Shown: positions 7,359 through 15,874 of the stretch, piece by piece
Layout of the letters: the number at the start of each line of letters is the position of its first letter
How positions within the stretch are numbered: position 1 is the stretch's first letter
IMG/VR virus record: IMGVR_UViG_3300027977_000139
Location: 1 to 30,206 of that record
Source: a virus
Direction: 5' to 3' (one strand)
DNA length: 30,206 nt
Notes under the pieces: generated by a model
Database searches by the model: none
What the model was told of the DNA's origin: nothing
The model's input: the letters and a program-made list of their open reading frames with translations, nothing else
Translations under genes and position numbers: made by a program

Positions 7359-9158
7359 TTATAATACCACCGATTCTATAAGTTTAACATCTTCGCTGTC
7401 ACTGCTTTCCATAGCAACGGCAAAAGTATCCAATCTATCTTGAGCAACTTCTGCACATCCCCAATTACTAGCAACTAGTCTATCACCTTTACGCACTACC
7501 CCTTTAACCTTGATTGGCACCCGCCCTTTCAAGGCCACATATATTCCGCCTTCTAGTTCGCTGTTCATCATGATCGCTGGGTTTTCACTGATAACTCCTA
7601 TAGCCAGCTCACCGTAGGTAGATGCAGTTACTTCGGCAGCACCCCCTACTACCATTACTGTGCCTACTTCATATTCTGCATCAGAAAGATATTTTTCAGC
7701 TAAATCAGCATAACGTGCAGAGGTAGCGGTACCCTGGAAAAGATTAGCAGTAATATCACCGCTAGAATTACGTGCTACTATACTATAGGCAGTGGCTGTT
7801 AGCTTTGCAGTTCTGTATTGAGTGCTAATTGTAGCACCATTCCATGTTGGGTCCACTACGGTTCCACTAGCATCAACAAACGTTCTGTCTGACTTATCTG
7901 TAGTACCGATAAATTGATTGGCGGTTATATTACCGGTAGAGTCTCTAACTGTAATTGTAGCCAGTCCCGATCCAGAAATAGTCGTCGACGGAAATAGACC
8001 AGTTAACTGTGAAGCAGTTGTTGCAGTGGCTGCTGAGCCTGTGCAGTTTCCTGTTAGTGTACCGATTATGGACACACCTACAGCGCCAATCTGCTTGGTA
8101 GCTGAATTGACCAGTATTGTGGTATCTGAAGCCAGCACATTTCCAGTATGTGCTCCTGCAGTTGCGCCGGTAACATTACCTGTTAAATTTCCGGTGAACG
8201 TAGCAGAATATACATTGTTCCAACGAGATACAGGAACACCTAAAGTGTAAGCATTATCATTACCGGGCTGCAGGCTGGTGCTGTTGATTACTGCAATATC
8301 ACGTTCATCTGTAGTTTCAACGACTGTAATTCTAAATGTTATGGGATTTCCTAGGCGATTTTCGACTATTACTTCGTCGCCACCTTCAACCCGAAGTCTA
8401 AAATCATTACCATCTCCTACTGAAAATCCTGGATCTCCAAACGATACTTCACTGGTAAATGCATTTTCTCCCTGCTTTATATATTGATCTGCAGTAAATC
8501 CGCCAAGGCGAGTTGCATTGCTTGCTGTACCCCACATCACATAGTCATCTGTGCCTACACCGGTCTGAGACTTAGCCAATGTAAAACCTTTCTTGACCAC
8601 TGTAAAATCGTCTATGGCATTTTGTGCGTTGTCTAGGGTGAAGGCTGTTTTACTAAAAATTCCTATGACCTTGTCATCAGCTATAACTTTGAGTATAGTA
8701 TGTGGCCCTACTGCCGTGCCTACTGTGCCTTTCACCACTGCTGCACTTACAATCGACGATCCTAGATCTGGACTAGCTTCGGGTCCTATAAGTGCAAAAT
8801 CTGTACCAGTCCATGCATATAATTGTTTAGCCGCAGAATCCCACCAAAAATCACCAGTGCTTAACCCGCTGGGTGCGGTGGTGCTAACTTCTGCTCCACC
8901 TGCCAATTTAAATCGTGAGCCATCATAAAATTTTAATTTTTTATTAGCACTGTCAAACCAAATTTGACCAGTAACTACTTTAGGAGGAGCAGAGGTGTTA
9001 GAAAAGTTTTCCAAAAGATGCAGGAAATTTTCATTCTGTACTTCACCATAACCTGCATAGTTTTTACCTACAAAACGCAGATCCGATGTGGAGTCAATAG
9101 TACCGTCTGCTACAGATACAAAAAAAGCTCCATTAAATTTATCTACTTGATATGCCAT
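7359..9158 (-). CDS. Tail fibre-like protein with shared N-terminal domain and DLAE-type C-terminal module
   Basis: 599 residues. The N-terminus (about 1-170) is the shared domain of the four-gene fibre array: VGKNYAGYGEVQNENFLHLL, then ENFSN, GQIWFDS and a second copy of the WxDS/FYDG pattern (WWDSAAKQLYAW). The middle is a Gly, Thr and Ser-rich beta repeat region (TGNLTGNVTGA). The last 115 residues (from about 483) start with ARYADLAEKY and continue with GTVMVVGGAAEVT, AIGVISENPA, ALKGRVPIKV and RKGDRLV; the gene at 9221-11200 has the same module. That module resembles C-terminal chaperone or autoprocessing domains of phage fibres, which I cannot prove. GGAGT (9165-9169) is its ribosome binding site, and TATAAATA lies 21 nt upstream. 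Confidence 0.85.
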   Translation of the reverse strand: MAYQVDKFNGAFFVSVADGTIDSTSDLRFVGKNYAGYGEVQNENFLHLLENFSNTSAPPKVVTGQIWFDSANKKLKFYDGSRFKLAGGAEVSTTAPSGLSTGDFWWDSAAKQLYAWTGTDFALIGPEASPDLGSSIVSAAVVKGTVGTAVGPHTILKVIADDKVIGIFSKTAFTLDNAQNAIDDFTVVKKGFTLAKSQTGVGTDDYVMWGTASNATRLGGFTADQYIKQGENAFTSEVSFGDPGFSVGDGNDFRLRVEGGDEVIVENRLGNPITFRITVVETTDERDIAVINSTSLQPGNDNAYTLGVPVSRWNNVYSATFTGNLTGNVTGATAGAHTGNVLASDTTILVNSATKQIGAVGVSIIGTLTGNCTGSAATATTASQLTGLFPSTTISGSGLATITVRDSTGNITANQFIGTTDKSDRTFVDASGTVVDPTWNGATISTQYRTAKLTATAYSIVARNSSGDITANLFQGTATSARYADLAEKYLSDAEYEVGTVMVVGGAAEVTASTYGELAIGVISENPAIMMNSELEGGIYVALKGRVPIKVKGVVRKGDRLVASNWGCAEVAQDRLDTFAVAMESSDSEDVKLIESVVL

Positions 9159-9164
9159 TATAAT

Positions 9165-9169
9165 ACTCC
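9165..9169 (-). promoter_or_regulatory. Ribosome binding site (GGAGT) of the 599-residue fibre gene
   Basis: GGAGT on the minus strand lies six bases before the ATG at 9158. It sits in the short leader that would follow the late promoter at 9179-9186, which supports this start codon. Confidence 0.7.
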
Positions 9170-9178
9170 GCTATTTTA

Positions 9179-9186
9179 TATTTATA
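9179..9186 (-). promoter_or_regulatory. Late promoter, exact T4 consensus (TATAAATA)
   Basis: The minus strand reads TATAAATA, identical to the T4 late promoter consensus recognised by the gp55/gp33 sigma system. It lies in the longest intergenic gap of the window (62 bp, 9159-9220), 21 nt before the ATG at 9158. A transcript starting 6-7 nt downstream would carry a short leader with the GGAGT site. No convincing terminator hairpin is seen in the rest of the gap. Confidence 0.75.
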
Positions 9187-9220
9187 ATTTCTTAATGATA
9201 GGCTTATGTTGCCATTCTCG

Positions 9221-11200
9221 TTAAGACCTTCCTACCATTATTTCAATTTCTCCCAATTCTCCATGAAAATCTTCCAAAGCTTTACCTATAATCTGGCCCG
9301 CTTTTGGTTCTAAATTTTCACAAGATCGAGCATATCCTTGTCCCGCACTAATCATAATATCGCCTTTCCGGATCCTACCCACTACCTTACAAGGTACACG
9401 TCCCTGCAGAGCTACGGCTACAACAAATTCACCCGTGCATGCACTATTCATAAGATGTGCAGGTTCAGTGCTTACTATTCCGGCTACAGCTGTGGTATCT
9501 ACAGAAGCCAGCGTAACTTCAGTTGGGCCGCCTATCATTAATACAGTTCCTGCTGGATAGTCTGCGTCAGCTACATAGTTTTCGGCAAGGTCACTGTACC
9601 GAGCTGCGGTAGCAATCCCTGTGAATACGTTGGCAGTAATATTACCGTTATTGTCTCGAGCAGCGATGCTATAGGCTGAGGCTACAAGTTTTGCAGTTCT
9701 GTATTTGGTGCTAGCAGTGCTATCATTCCACACAGGATCTGTCACAGTATTTGTAGAATCAATAAATGTTCTATCTGTATTATCTGCCGTACCTTTAAAC
9801 TCATTTGCGTAAACTTTGTTAAATCCGCCAAACAACGGAGACGGAAATCCAATGTTTGTTTGTCTGGCATCTCCTGAAATAATTGCTGGAGCATTATCGG
9901 CTCCATAAGAAAGAGCTGTTGAAGAGTTGACGAATGAAATATCAGGACCACTTGGTCCCATATCAAAATTTAGAGTACCTGTGCTGGATCGTATAGTGGG
10001 CACCGTGGTAGAGGCAACAAACATTTTTAATTGTCCAGCACTACCTATGTTGACTCCGTTGTCATTTACATTTAGATCGATCAGCGTTCCAACCTGTTGT
10101 AGGCTGGACTGAGTAACTGTGGAATTTAAAATAGCACCTGTTAACGTTGTTGCTGCTGCTGGTACCGTAATGTCACTGGTGCCGTCAAAGTTTACACCGT
10201 TTATTTTTCTTGCTGTCTGTAATTGAGCTGCTGTAGAAGCATTTCCTATTGTAGAGCCTATAAATGAATTGGCTTGTATCACATTAAATGTACTGGTACC
10301 AATAGTAGCAGTCACATTACCGGTTAGATTACCTACAAAATTAGCAGTAATAGTACCAGCTGAAAATCCACCTTCGGAGTTTCTGGCCACCACTTTTCCT
10401 ATTACATTTGATGGTGTTGCATCAACAGCCCAAGTAGTTGCTGAACTACCATCAAAATCTGAACCTGTGATGTAGGTGCCTTTAAACAGTTTGTTGGTTG
10501 TGGATGATTTTACTGTGATATTTTGTTGGCCGTCAAATCCTACGCCATTTATAGTTCTTGGTGTGCTAAGTTTATCTGCACTACCAGAATTACCTGTGAT
10601 ATCACCTTTAACTTTGGCTGTAGATGATAGATTAATACCTGCGATTAAACTGCTGTCAAATCCTGCAACTGCCGAACTGGCATTAATATTAAATGCTTCT
10701 GCAGTGATAATAGCTACGGGATTATCATTAGTGGTCAATATGATAACTGGTTTAGCATTTCCTAAAGTGTTGTCTAGCGTTGTGGATCTGGCTTTAGTAA
10801 TTCCAAATCCTGCTACTGCTTCAGCACCAATAAATACCCATTGATTTCCGGTGTATACCTTTAATTGATCAAGCGTGGTATCCAACCATAGAGCTCCTGC
10901 ATTGGGACTTAGAGGGGCTGTTGTGCTTAGAGTGGCAGCACCTATAGGGCTCCATACGTTTCCGTCGTAGGCATAAGCCAGGTTGGCAGTGGTATTAAAC
11001 CAGATTTGTCCCTGTAAAGGTCTCGATGGCGGAGATACATTAGCAAAATTTTCCAGTAAGAAAACAAAGTTTTCATTCTGTGTCTCACCGTAGCCTACGT
11101 AATTTCTGCCAACTAGGCCTAGACTAGTGGAAGTATCAATAGTTCCATCTTCTAGAACTAGTAACTGCGTTCCACTAAATTTGTTTACTATATAGGCCAT
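9221..11200 (-). CDS. Tail fibre-like protein, paralog of 7359-9158 with the same C-terminal module
   Basis: 659 residues. The N-terminal domain again shows VGRNYVGYGETQNENF, LLENFAN, GQIWFNT and LWLDTTLDQLKVYTGNQWVFIG. Residues about 170-530 are low-complexity fibre beta repeats (TGNSGSADKL, INGVNFDGTSDITVPAAATT, repeated ASTAAQLQTAR-like steps), a pattern seen in many phage tail fibres. From about residue 535 the module ARYSDLAENY, GTVLMIGG, GRVPCKVVGRIRKGD closes the protein. It starts with ATG at 11200 after AGGAGCG; the gap to the upstream gene is 20 bp with no promoter core. Host-binding function is inferred. Confidence 0.85.
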   Translation of the reverse strand: MAYIVNKFSGTQLLVLEDGTIDTSTSLGLVGRNYVGYGETQNENFVFLLENFANVSPPSRPLQGQIWFNTTANLAYAYDGNVWSPIGAATLSTTAPLSPNAGALWLDTTLDQLKVYTGNQWVFIGAEAVAGFGITKARSTTLDNTLGNAKPVIILTTNDNPVAIITAEAFNINASSAVAGFDSSLIAGINLSSTAKVKGDITGNSGSADKLSTPRTINGVGFDGQQNITVKSSTTNKLFKGTYITGSDFDGSSATTWAVDATPSNVIGKVVARNSEGGFSAGTITANFVGNLTGNVTATIGTSTFNVIQANSFIGSTIGNASTAAQLQTARKINGVNFDGTSDITVPAAATTLTGAILNSTVTQSSLQQVGTLIDLNVNDNGVNIGSAGQLKMFVASTTVPTIRSSTGTLNFDMGPSGPDISFVNSSTALSYGADNAPAIISGDARQTNIGFPSPLFGGFNKVYANEFKGTADNTDRTFIDSTNTVTDPVWNDSTASTKYRTAKLVASAYSIAARDNNGNITANVFTGIATAARYSDLAENYVADADYPAGTVLMIGGPTEVTLASVDTTAVAGIVSTEPAHLMNSACTGEFVVAVALQGRVPCKVVGRIRKGDIMISAGQGYARSCENLEPKAGQIIGKALEDFHGELGEIEIMVGRS

Positions 11201-11220
11201 TTATGCCGCTCCTGTATTCA

Positions 11221-13077
11221 TCATGGTGGTAAAGTTGTATCTGTCTGCCATGTCCACGCACCGGCCACTATCAAGAATGTTTTGATAATTCTTGTGGTTG
11301 AAATACTTGCTGCTGTAATGTTTGCTGTAGGAAATGTAATACCAGTAACAGCTTGAGCAGTATTAAAAAGATTATCTATAACGAAAGGATTGGTACTAAT
11401 GCCGGGAGGTAATGCATTGATAGACAACGAAGTGCTAGAATTACTTAATAACGTACACAATATCCTTGCATAAGTTCCATTCCTGAATTCAGCTACTGGT
11501 GCAAGATTATTTAATATATTGTTGATAATGTATGTGTTAGATTTTCCATCAGACAGATCCATGCTAAACACCAACGGTCTTAATTCAATGGTGTTGTCTA
11601 CGTATTCTTTTGTAGCAGCATCCTGCTGTCCCACTGGATCTTGCAGGCCTGTTATCCTAGGAGAACCGATCAATGCTACGTTTCCTGAGCCGTCTGGCTC
11701 AAGTTCGATATCGAAATTCGTAGATAATGTGCTGATCCTGTGATTTTCAAAACGCAGTTGGGCCACAGGTGGTAGTCCCGGGCCAACGTTGATAACATTT
11801 AGTGTACCAAAAGATGTAACTCCCGGAATGCTGGTAATTGCAGATCCAAGACTGTTTCCATCAATTACTTTCACTCCTCCTATCTGCAACTGTTTACCTG
11901 CTGCTAAATTTACATTCTCACTGACGTCAAATACTCCATCAAACGGAGGAGAAATCAAACTTCCGGTAGACCTGTATATGATAGTTTTATTATAGGAAGA
12001 CGAATCATTGGCGTCGGCTCTAATAATAATTCCTGCGCCGTTGGCTGTAGTTTCACTGGGTGATACCGTAGCAGCCAATGTAAGTGTTTGATCCTCTATA
12101 ACAACATTTTCGGTGTTAATTGTTGTGGTGGTTCCTTGTACTGTAAGGTCACCGCCAACCACAAGACTTCCTCCTAGATTCACTGTGCTATCAAGAAAAC
12201 TCGAATACATATTTATTGAGCGTGTTACAGGTTCTATAAGGATAGCATTTTCTAGGTCAAGATTTTTTCTAACTCTTAAAAACAAACTTTTGTCAGTGGC
12301 AGAATTGCCTATAAACACATTTCCCGAAGTAACTGTGAGAGTTAGTTGCCCCGCAGATCCGATAATGAGTCCTGCATCATCTTGAATATTAATTTGGCCG
12401 GCAAACGTGTTACCTGTATCTGTTCGAGCATAGATAGTAGCTGCTGCACCTCCTAGTTGTTCTGAATTGGTACAAGTAACTCGAAACTTGATGTTGGCCA
12501 ATGTGCCTGCGTTGAATCCAGGTTCTATAGTACCACTAAATCCTATAATAGCAAGTTTAGGCGTGAAACTATCTTTAGAAAAAATCCCCAACAATATGCC
12601 GTTGTTATAAAGATAGGTAATAATTTTAGTCTGATTAAGAGTGTCAAGTATACTGGCAACTTCTAATCCGCTTTTACCTTGGATCGTGGAATATGCTGGC
12701 CCAATTAGTATAGGCAGGTTGCCATCGAAGAAATATAATTGCGCACCTACATCATCAAACCATAAATCACCAATAGACAGAGTAGCAGGCTGTGAACTGG
12801 AAATAGTTGCAGAGCTTACAGGAATAAATGTCGTACCATTGTAAACCTTAAGTTTATTTTCTGCGCTATCGAACCAAACTTGACCTTTGACCGGATGTAG
12901 GGGAGCAGTAGTACTAGAAAAGTTTTCTAGAATCTTAACAAGATTTTCATTAAACGCTTCGCCGAATCCGCTGTAGTTTTTTCCGATAAGAGTGATGTCA
13001 GTAGATAGTGTATCTATTTGTCCATCTGCTACTGTGGCTACAATAGTTCCGTCTGTTTTGTTTATTTGATATGCCAT
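11221..13077 (-). CDS. Tail fibre-like protein with distinct C-terminus
   Basis: 618 residues. It shares the array's N-terminal domain (IGKNYSGFGEAFNENLVKIL, GQVWFDS, LWFDDVGAQLYFF). Near residues 300-345 it has LGGSLVVGGDLTVQGTTTT followed by NTENVVIEDQTLTL, a fibre motif known in many phages, and near 476-500 ITGLQDPVGQQDAATKEYVD, a typical segment before trimerising coiled or beta parts. The ending (residues about 505-618) matches none of the neighbours and finishes GAWTWQTDTTLPP. The start ATG at 13077 has AGAGAA upstream and lies in a 13-bp gap. A role as a trimeric fibre or baseplate pin (in the positional range of T4 gp10/gp12) is inference. Confidence 0.85.
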   Translation of the reverse strand: MAYQINKTDGTIVATVADGQIDTLSTDITLIGKNYSGFGEAFNENLVKILENFSSTTAPLHPVKGQVWFDSAENKLKVYNGTTFIPVSSATISSSQPATLSIGDLWFDDVGAQLYFFDGNLPILIGPAYSTIQGKSGLEVASILDTLNQTKIITYLYNNGILLGIFSKDSFTPKLAIIGFSGTIEPGFNAGTLANIKFRVTCTNSEQLGGAAATIYARTDTGNTFAGQINIQDDAGLIIGSAGQLTLTVTSGNVFIGNSATDKSLFLRVRKNLDLENAILIEPVTRSINMYSSFLDSTVNLGGSLVVGGDLTVQGTTTTINTENVVIEDQTLTLAATVSPSETTANGAGIIIRADANDSSSYNKTIIYRSTGSLISPPFDGVFDVSENVNLAAGKQLQIGGVKVIDGNSLGSAITSIPGVTSFGTLNVINVGPGLPPVAQLRFENHRISTLSTNFDIELEPDGSGNVALIGSPRITGLQDPVGQQDAATKEYVDNTIELRPLVFSMDLSDGKSNTYIINNILNNLAPVAEFRNGTYARILCTLLSNSSTSLSINALPPGISTNPFVIDNLFNTAQAVTGITFPTANITAASISTTRIIKTFLIVAGAWTWQTDTTLPP

Positions 13078-13090
13078 TCTGTTTCTCTAA

Positions 13091-15190
13091 TTAAAATAAC
13101 GGTGGTCCAGATCTAATAATGTAATTTATTGTTAGAAATGGATTCATAATACCAATCGGAGTACTTGTTGTTGGAACGCCTAACATGTCTCCAGTTCTTT
13201 CTAAGTACTGTGCCTGTCCAGGAGCAGTAGGCCCTAGCCCGGTAGTTGCTAGTGGATCTATTGTGGTTGATACAAATACAGCTTTATAATCTTGATTTCC
13301 AGAACTTAGAGTGTGTCGATGTTGTGGTAAATTAGCCGGAATTAATGTGGCTGAACTTGAGCCGGCATCTCCACCAAGAGTAATAGCTTTTACGTCTGGT
13401 ACACGACCAGCAGTGCCACCTCCTCCATCTATACCACCACCTATTGCTAATGGCACTGTTCCTGCATTATCCATATTATCTTTGCCTAACGCAAATCTGC
13501 CTCTTAAATCTGGTAATCTAAATGTAAGAACCCCAAGCAAAGGAGATGCTCCATTGTAGATAGGACCAATAACATCAAATAACGCCTGAAACTTGGTTCT
13601 TTCAACCTCCGAGCCATCGCAGAATAAAAATCCATATGGAGCTATAGCCCCTGCATAAGGTATAATACCACCAATTGGGATTCCCATGTCTCCTACGAAT
13701 GCATCTCTAGTTTGTTTTAATAGCCCTGACGATGCCAGTGTTGCGTCACTACTTCTGTAGGTCAACACATAATCATTTGGTTTTGAGGTAAACGCTTCAA
13801 TTTTATTAGCAATAATATTGGCAGTCAGTGAAGTATTGAATACCTTAATATAGCTGCCTAGCTGACCGTCAAACTGTACAGCCGGACTTGCTACATCTCC
13901 TGTCAGTTGAAAACTAGTTACGTTGGAGAGAGCAGTAGCAGTGTTAGCATTACCACTGATGTTTCCGGATAATACACCTTCTATAGTATCTGCTATAACA
14001 GTTTTAGCTCTTATAGTTCTCCAACGTTTAGTAGTTGTCCCAAGATCGTGTAAATCGGTGTTCTTCGGTTGTATGAGATTGGTCTGCGAAACGCCAGTAA
14101 TGTCAACACCATCACCTACCAATAAATTTTTAGTAACTGCAGCGCCTCCGGCAGTTCTAAAACTTCCATTATTTAAGTTTGTGCTTGCAGAAATATTAGT
14201 TACTATTACCGAACCAGTGAGTGTTAAACTACCGTCAATGTCCAAGGCTTGGCTAGGAACGGCTTGATTGATTCCTACTTTGTTGTCTACTACCTTTAGA
14301 ATCGTAGATGGAATACCGTCTCGATTTAATTGAATATCTATAGAACTACCTGCAGCACTATTATATATTTTAGCTGCTGTGGCTGTTGTTCCAATATTAA
14401 ATGTTTGATCAACCCCAACTGTAACACCATTGTTATTTCTTATATTAAATGCAAAATCTGTGGTATTGATTGTGTCAGATCTTAAGAATTTTGAAGATTG
14501 AATTATTAATCCACCCACAGTCAAGCCATCGGCTGTAGATGCTGGTCCAAATAGTGTTGGTTCAAATCCGCCCGAAAATTGTGCTACTTCAACCGGAGTG
14601 CTAGGATTAGCTATGTTTATACCGGAACGAATAACATCAAATCCAGATATCAATATTTTAGGTGTAAAACTATCCTTGCTAAAAATAATTACCGGTATAT
14701 CTGCAATATAAAATGTAAGAACATATCTATCAACGTTATCTGAGTCTGCGATCTTTTCAATTACAGGACCATATCTCAATCCGCCCACTGAGCTTTCTGT
14801 AGGACCTACAAGAATCCAACGTGATCCTGTGAAAATACGCAACTGTTGGTTAGTGGTGTCAACCCATAATTCACCCACCTTGCTGACTGCCACTGAGGGT
14901 TCGCTTACACCTTTCTGGATTCCAGATGCTGCTTTCCACGCAGTATTATCCCAGATCTGAAGAATTCCATCTGTACTATCATACCATAACTGTCCTTCTA
15001 TGGGGTTAACTGGTTCGTCAGCAGATGCAAAATTCTCTAACAATGCTAAAAAGTTTTCTGCAATAATCTGTCCATATCCGGTAACATTGCGTCCTGGAAA
15101 TGTAAGACTGGTGTCTGTACTAGAGGTATTATCAAAAACCGTTATGGGTGTTTTATTTTCTTTATCTGTAAAATTAACTATATATGGCAT
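13091..15190 (-). CDS. Short tail fibre-like protein with phage tail-collar domain
   Basis: 699 residues. The N-terminal domain is the most divergent of the array (PGRNVTGYGQIIAENFLALL, GQLWYDS, LWVDTTNQQLRIFTGSRW). From about residue 503 a tail-collar type domain follows: GIPIGGIIPYAG, APYGFLFCDGSEV, then RLPDLRGRFALGKDN (about 559-573) and LPQHRHTL (about 617). The collar family is found in T4 gp12, the short tail fibre, and many other fibres. The gene order (behind a gp6-like gene and a giant baseplate-region gene) fits a gp12-type function; it is not shown. ATG at 15190 follows the previous stop after a further TAG triplet (3-bp gap), with AGAGG upstream. Confidence 0.88.
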   Translation of the reverse strand: MPYIVNFTDKENKTPITVFDNTSSTDTSLTFPGRNVTGYGQIIAENFLALLENFASADEPVNPIEGQLWYDSTDGILQIWDNTAWKAASGIQKGVSEPSVAVSKVGELWVDTTNQQLRIFTGSRWILVGPTESSVGGLRYGPVIEKIADSDNVDRYVLTFYIADIPVIIFSKDSFTPKILISGFDVIRSGINIANPSTPVEVAQFSGGFEPTLFGPASTADGLTVGGLIIQSSKFLRSDTINTTDFAFNIRNNNGVTVGVDQTFNIGTTATAAKIYNSAAGSSIDIQLNRDGIPSTILKVVDNKVGINQAVPSQALDIDGSLTLTGSVIVTNISASTNLNNGSFRTAGGAAVTKNLLVGDGVDITGVSQTNLIQPKNTDLHDLGTTTKRWRTIRAKTVIADTIEGVLSGNISGNANTATALSNVTSFQLTGDVASPAVQFDGQLGSYIKVFNTSLTANIIANKIEAFTSKPNDYVLTYRSSDATLASSGLLKQTRDAFVGDMGIPIGGIIPYAGAIAPYGFLFCDGSEVERTKFQALFDVIGPIYNGASPLLGVLTFRLPDLRGRFALGKDNMDNAGTVPLAIGGGIDGGGGTAGRVPDVKAITLGGDAGSSSATLIPANLPQHRHTLSSGNQDYKAVFVSTTIDPLATTGLGPTAPGQAQYLERTGDMLGVPTTSTPIGIMNPFLTINYIIRSGPPLF

Positions 15191-15193
15191 CTA

Positions 15194-15865
15194 TTATACC
15201 TCTGTGAAACCAGTTAGACTTTGTACACGTATGGTATAGTCAATCTGTAACAGTCTGTTTAGAGATTTCTGAACTGGATGAAAGACTACATGAGTCAGCA
15301 GCTTTCCGGTACCGGTTGGATTGTAACTGATTAATCCAAGCTCATCAAAAACAAAATTTCCATTCATGTCTACTGAATTATCAAAGGCCTGTTGCCCTAA
15401 AGGTTCGCCGTAGTCTAACAAACAACTGATCAATATATCACTATATGTAGCACCACTAACATGTCTAATCTGCATGAGATTTCTTGCAGGATCTGTGTTT
15501 GCAATGGCATTTTGATCCACAATTTTGACATAGGTTTGGTTATACAAACTAGAATTTACTCCTATGGTATTTGGTGTCAAGTATGTGATCAATCCTGTTG
15601 GGTCAACTATGGTGCCTCCAGAACCAAATGCCATTTGAAAAACAGTACCCAACCCTTGATTGCTTAAACTTTGCACCATAGCCACACTCATGTTTTCATA
15701 ATGTATAGCATTGCGTTTATCAATAAACACTTCTTTGGTGTCGGGATCAAAAATTTTGATATGTCCTTCAAAATTGAAACCACCTGTTTCGTTAGGTCTC
15801 GACTGGGGGATCTCGGGCTTTTTTGATTGATTTTCTTGCATTTTGTTCTCTGTTGAATTCATCAT
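15194..15865 (-). CDS. Virion-associated protein of unknown function (start at 15865 or 15841)
   Basis: 223 residues from ATG ATG at 15865, or 215 from Met9 at 15841. The first 30 residues are Gln, Asn, Lys and Pro-rich and probably flexible. The rest is a compact beta-rich domain with FDPDTKEVFIDKRNAIHYENMS (about 38-59), MAFGSGGT, DELGLISYNPTG and LQIDYTIRV. Proteins with this pattern are recalled from marine T4-like phages as structural or hypothetical. The position after the giant gene is where T4 carries gp8, but length and sequence do not support a gp8 call. The second start is preferred if the overlapping GATAAATA (15867-15874) is a promoter, because only then does it leave a leader. 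Confidence 0.75.
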   Translation of the reverse strand: MMNSTENKMQENQSKKPEIPQSRPNETGGFNFEGHIKIFDPDTKEVFIDKRNAIHYENMSVAMVQSLSNQGLGTVFQMAFGSGGTIVDPTGLITYLTPNTIGVNSSLYNQTYVKIVDQNAIANTDPARNLMQIRHVSGATYSDILISCLLDYGEPLGQQAFDNSVDMNGNFVFDELGLISYNPTGTGKLLTHVVFHPVQKSLNRLLQIDYTIRVQSLTGFTEV

Positions 15866-15866
15866 G

Positions 15867-15874
15867 TATTTATC
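15867..15874 (-). promoter_or_regulatory. Candidate late promoter overlapping a stop codon (GATAAATA)
   Basis: The minus strand reads GATAAATA, one mismatch from TATAAATA. Its TAA is the stop codon of the 4604-codon gene (15870-15872). It is too close to the ATG at 15865 to serve it, but 26 nt from the in-frame ATG at 15841, in line with the 21-28 nt spacing of the other three candidates. Confidence 0.4.

Noticed and set aside
9159-9220. Possible terminator in the longest gap
   Set aside because: Only a 3-bp GGC/GCC stem is visible and there is no T-run after it.
12200-12215. AATAAATA-like element inside the 618-residue fibre gene
   Set aside because: It lies inside coding sequence with no start codon at a suitable distance; chance matches are expected in AT-rich DNA.
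15191-15200. TATAAT on the minus strand just before the collar-domain gene
   Set aside because: It overlaps the previous stop codon and lies a few bases from the ATG, so a transcript would start inside the gene.
15194-15865. Assignment as gp8 baseplate wedge from position
   Set aside because: The protein is much shorter than T4 gp8 (334 residues) and no gp8-like sequence is seen, so only an unknown virion-associated call is given.
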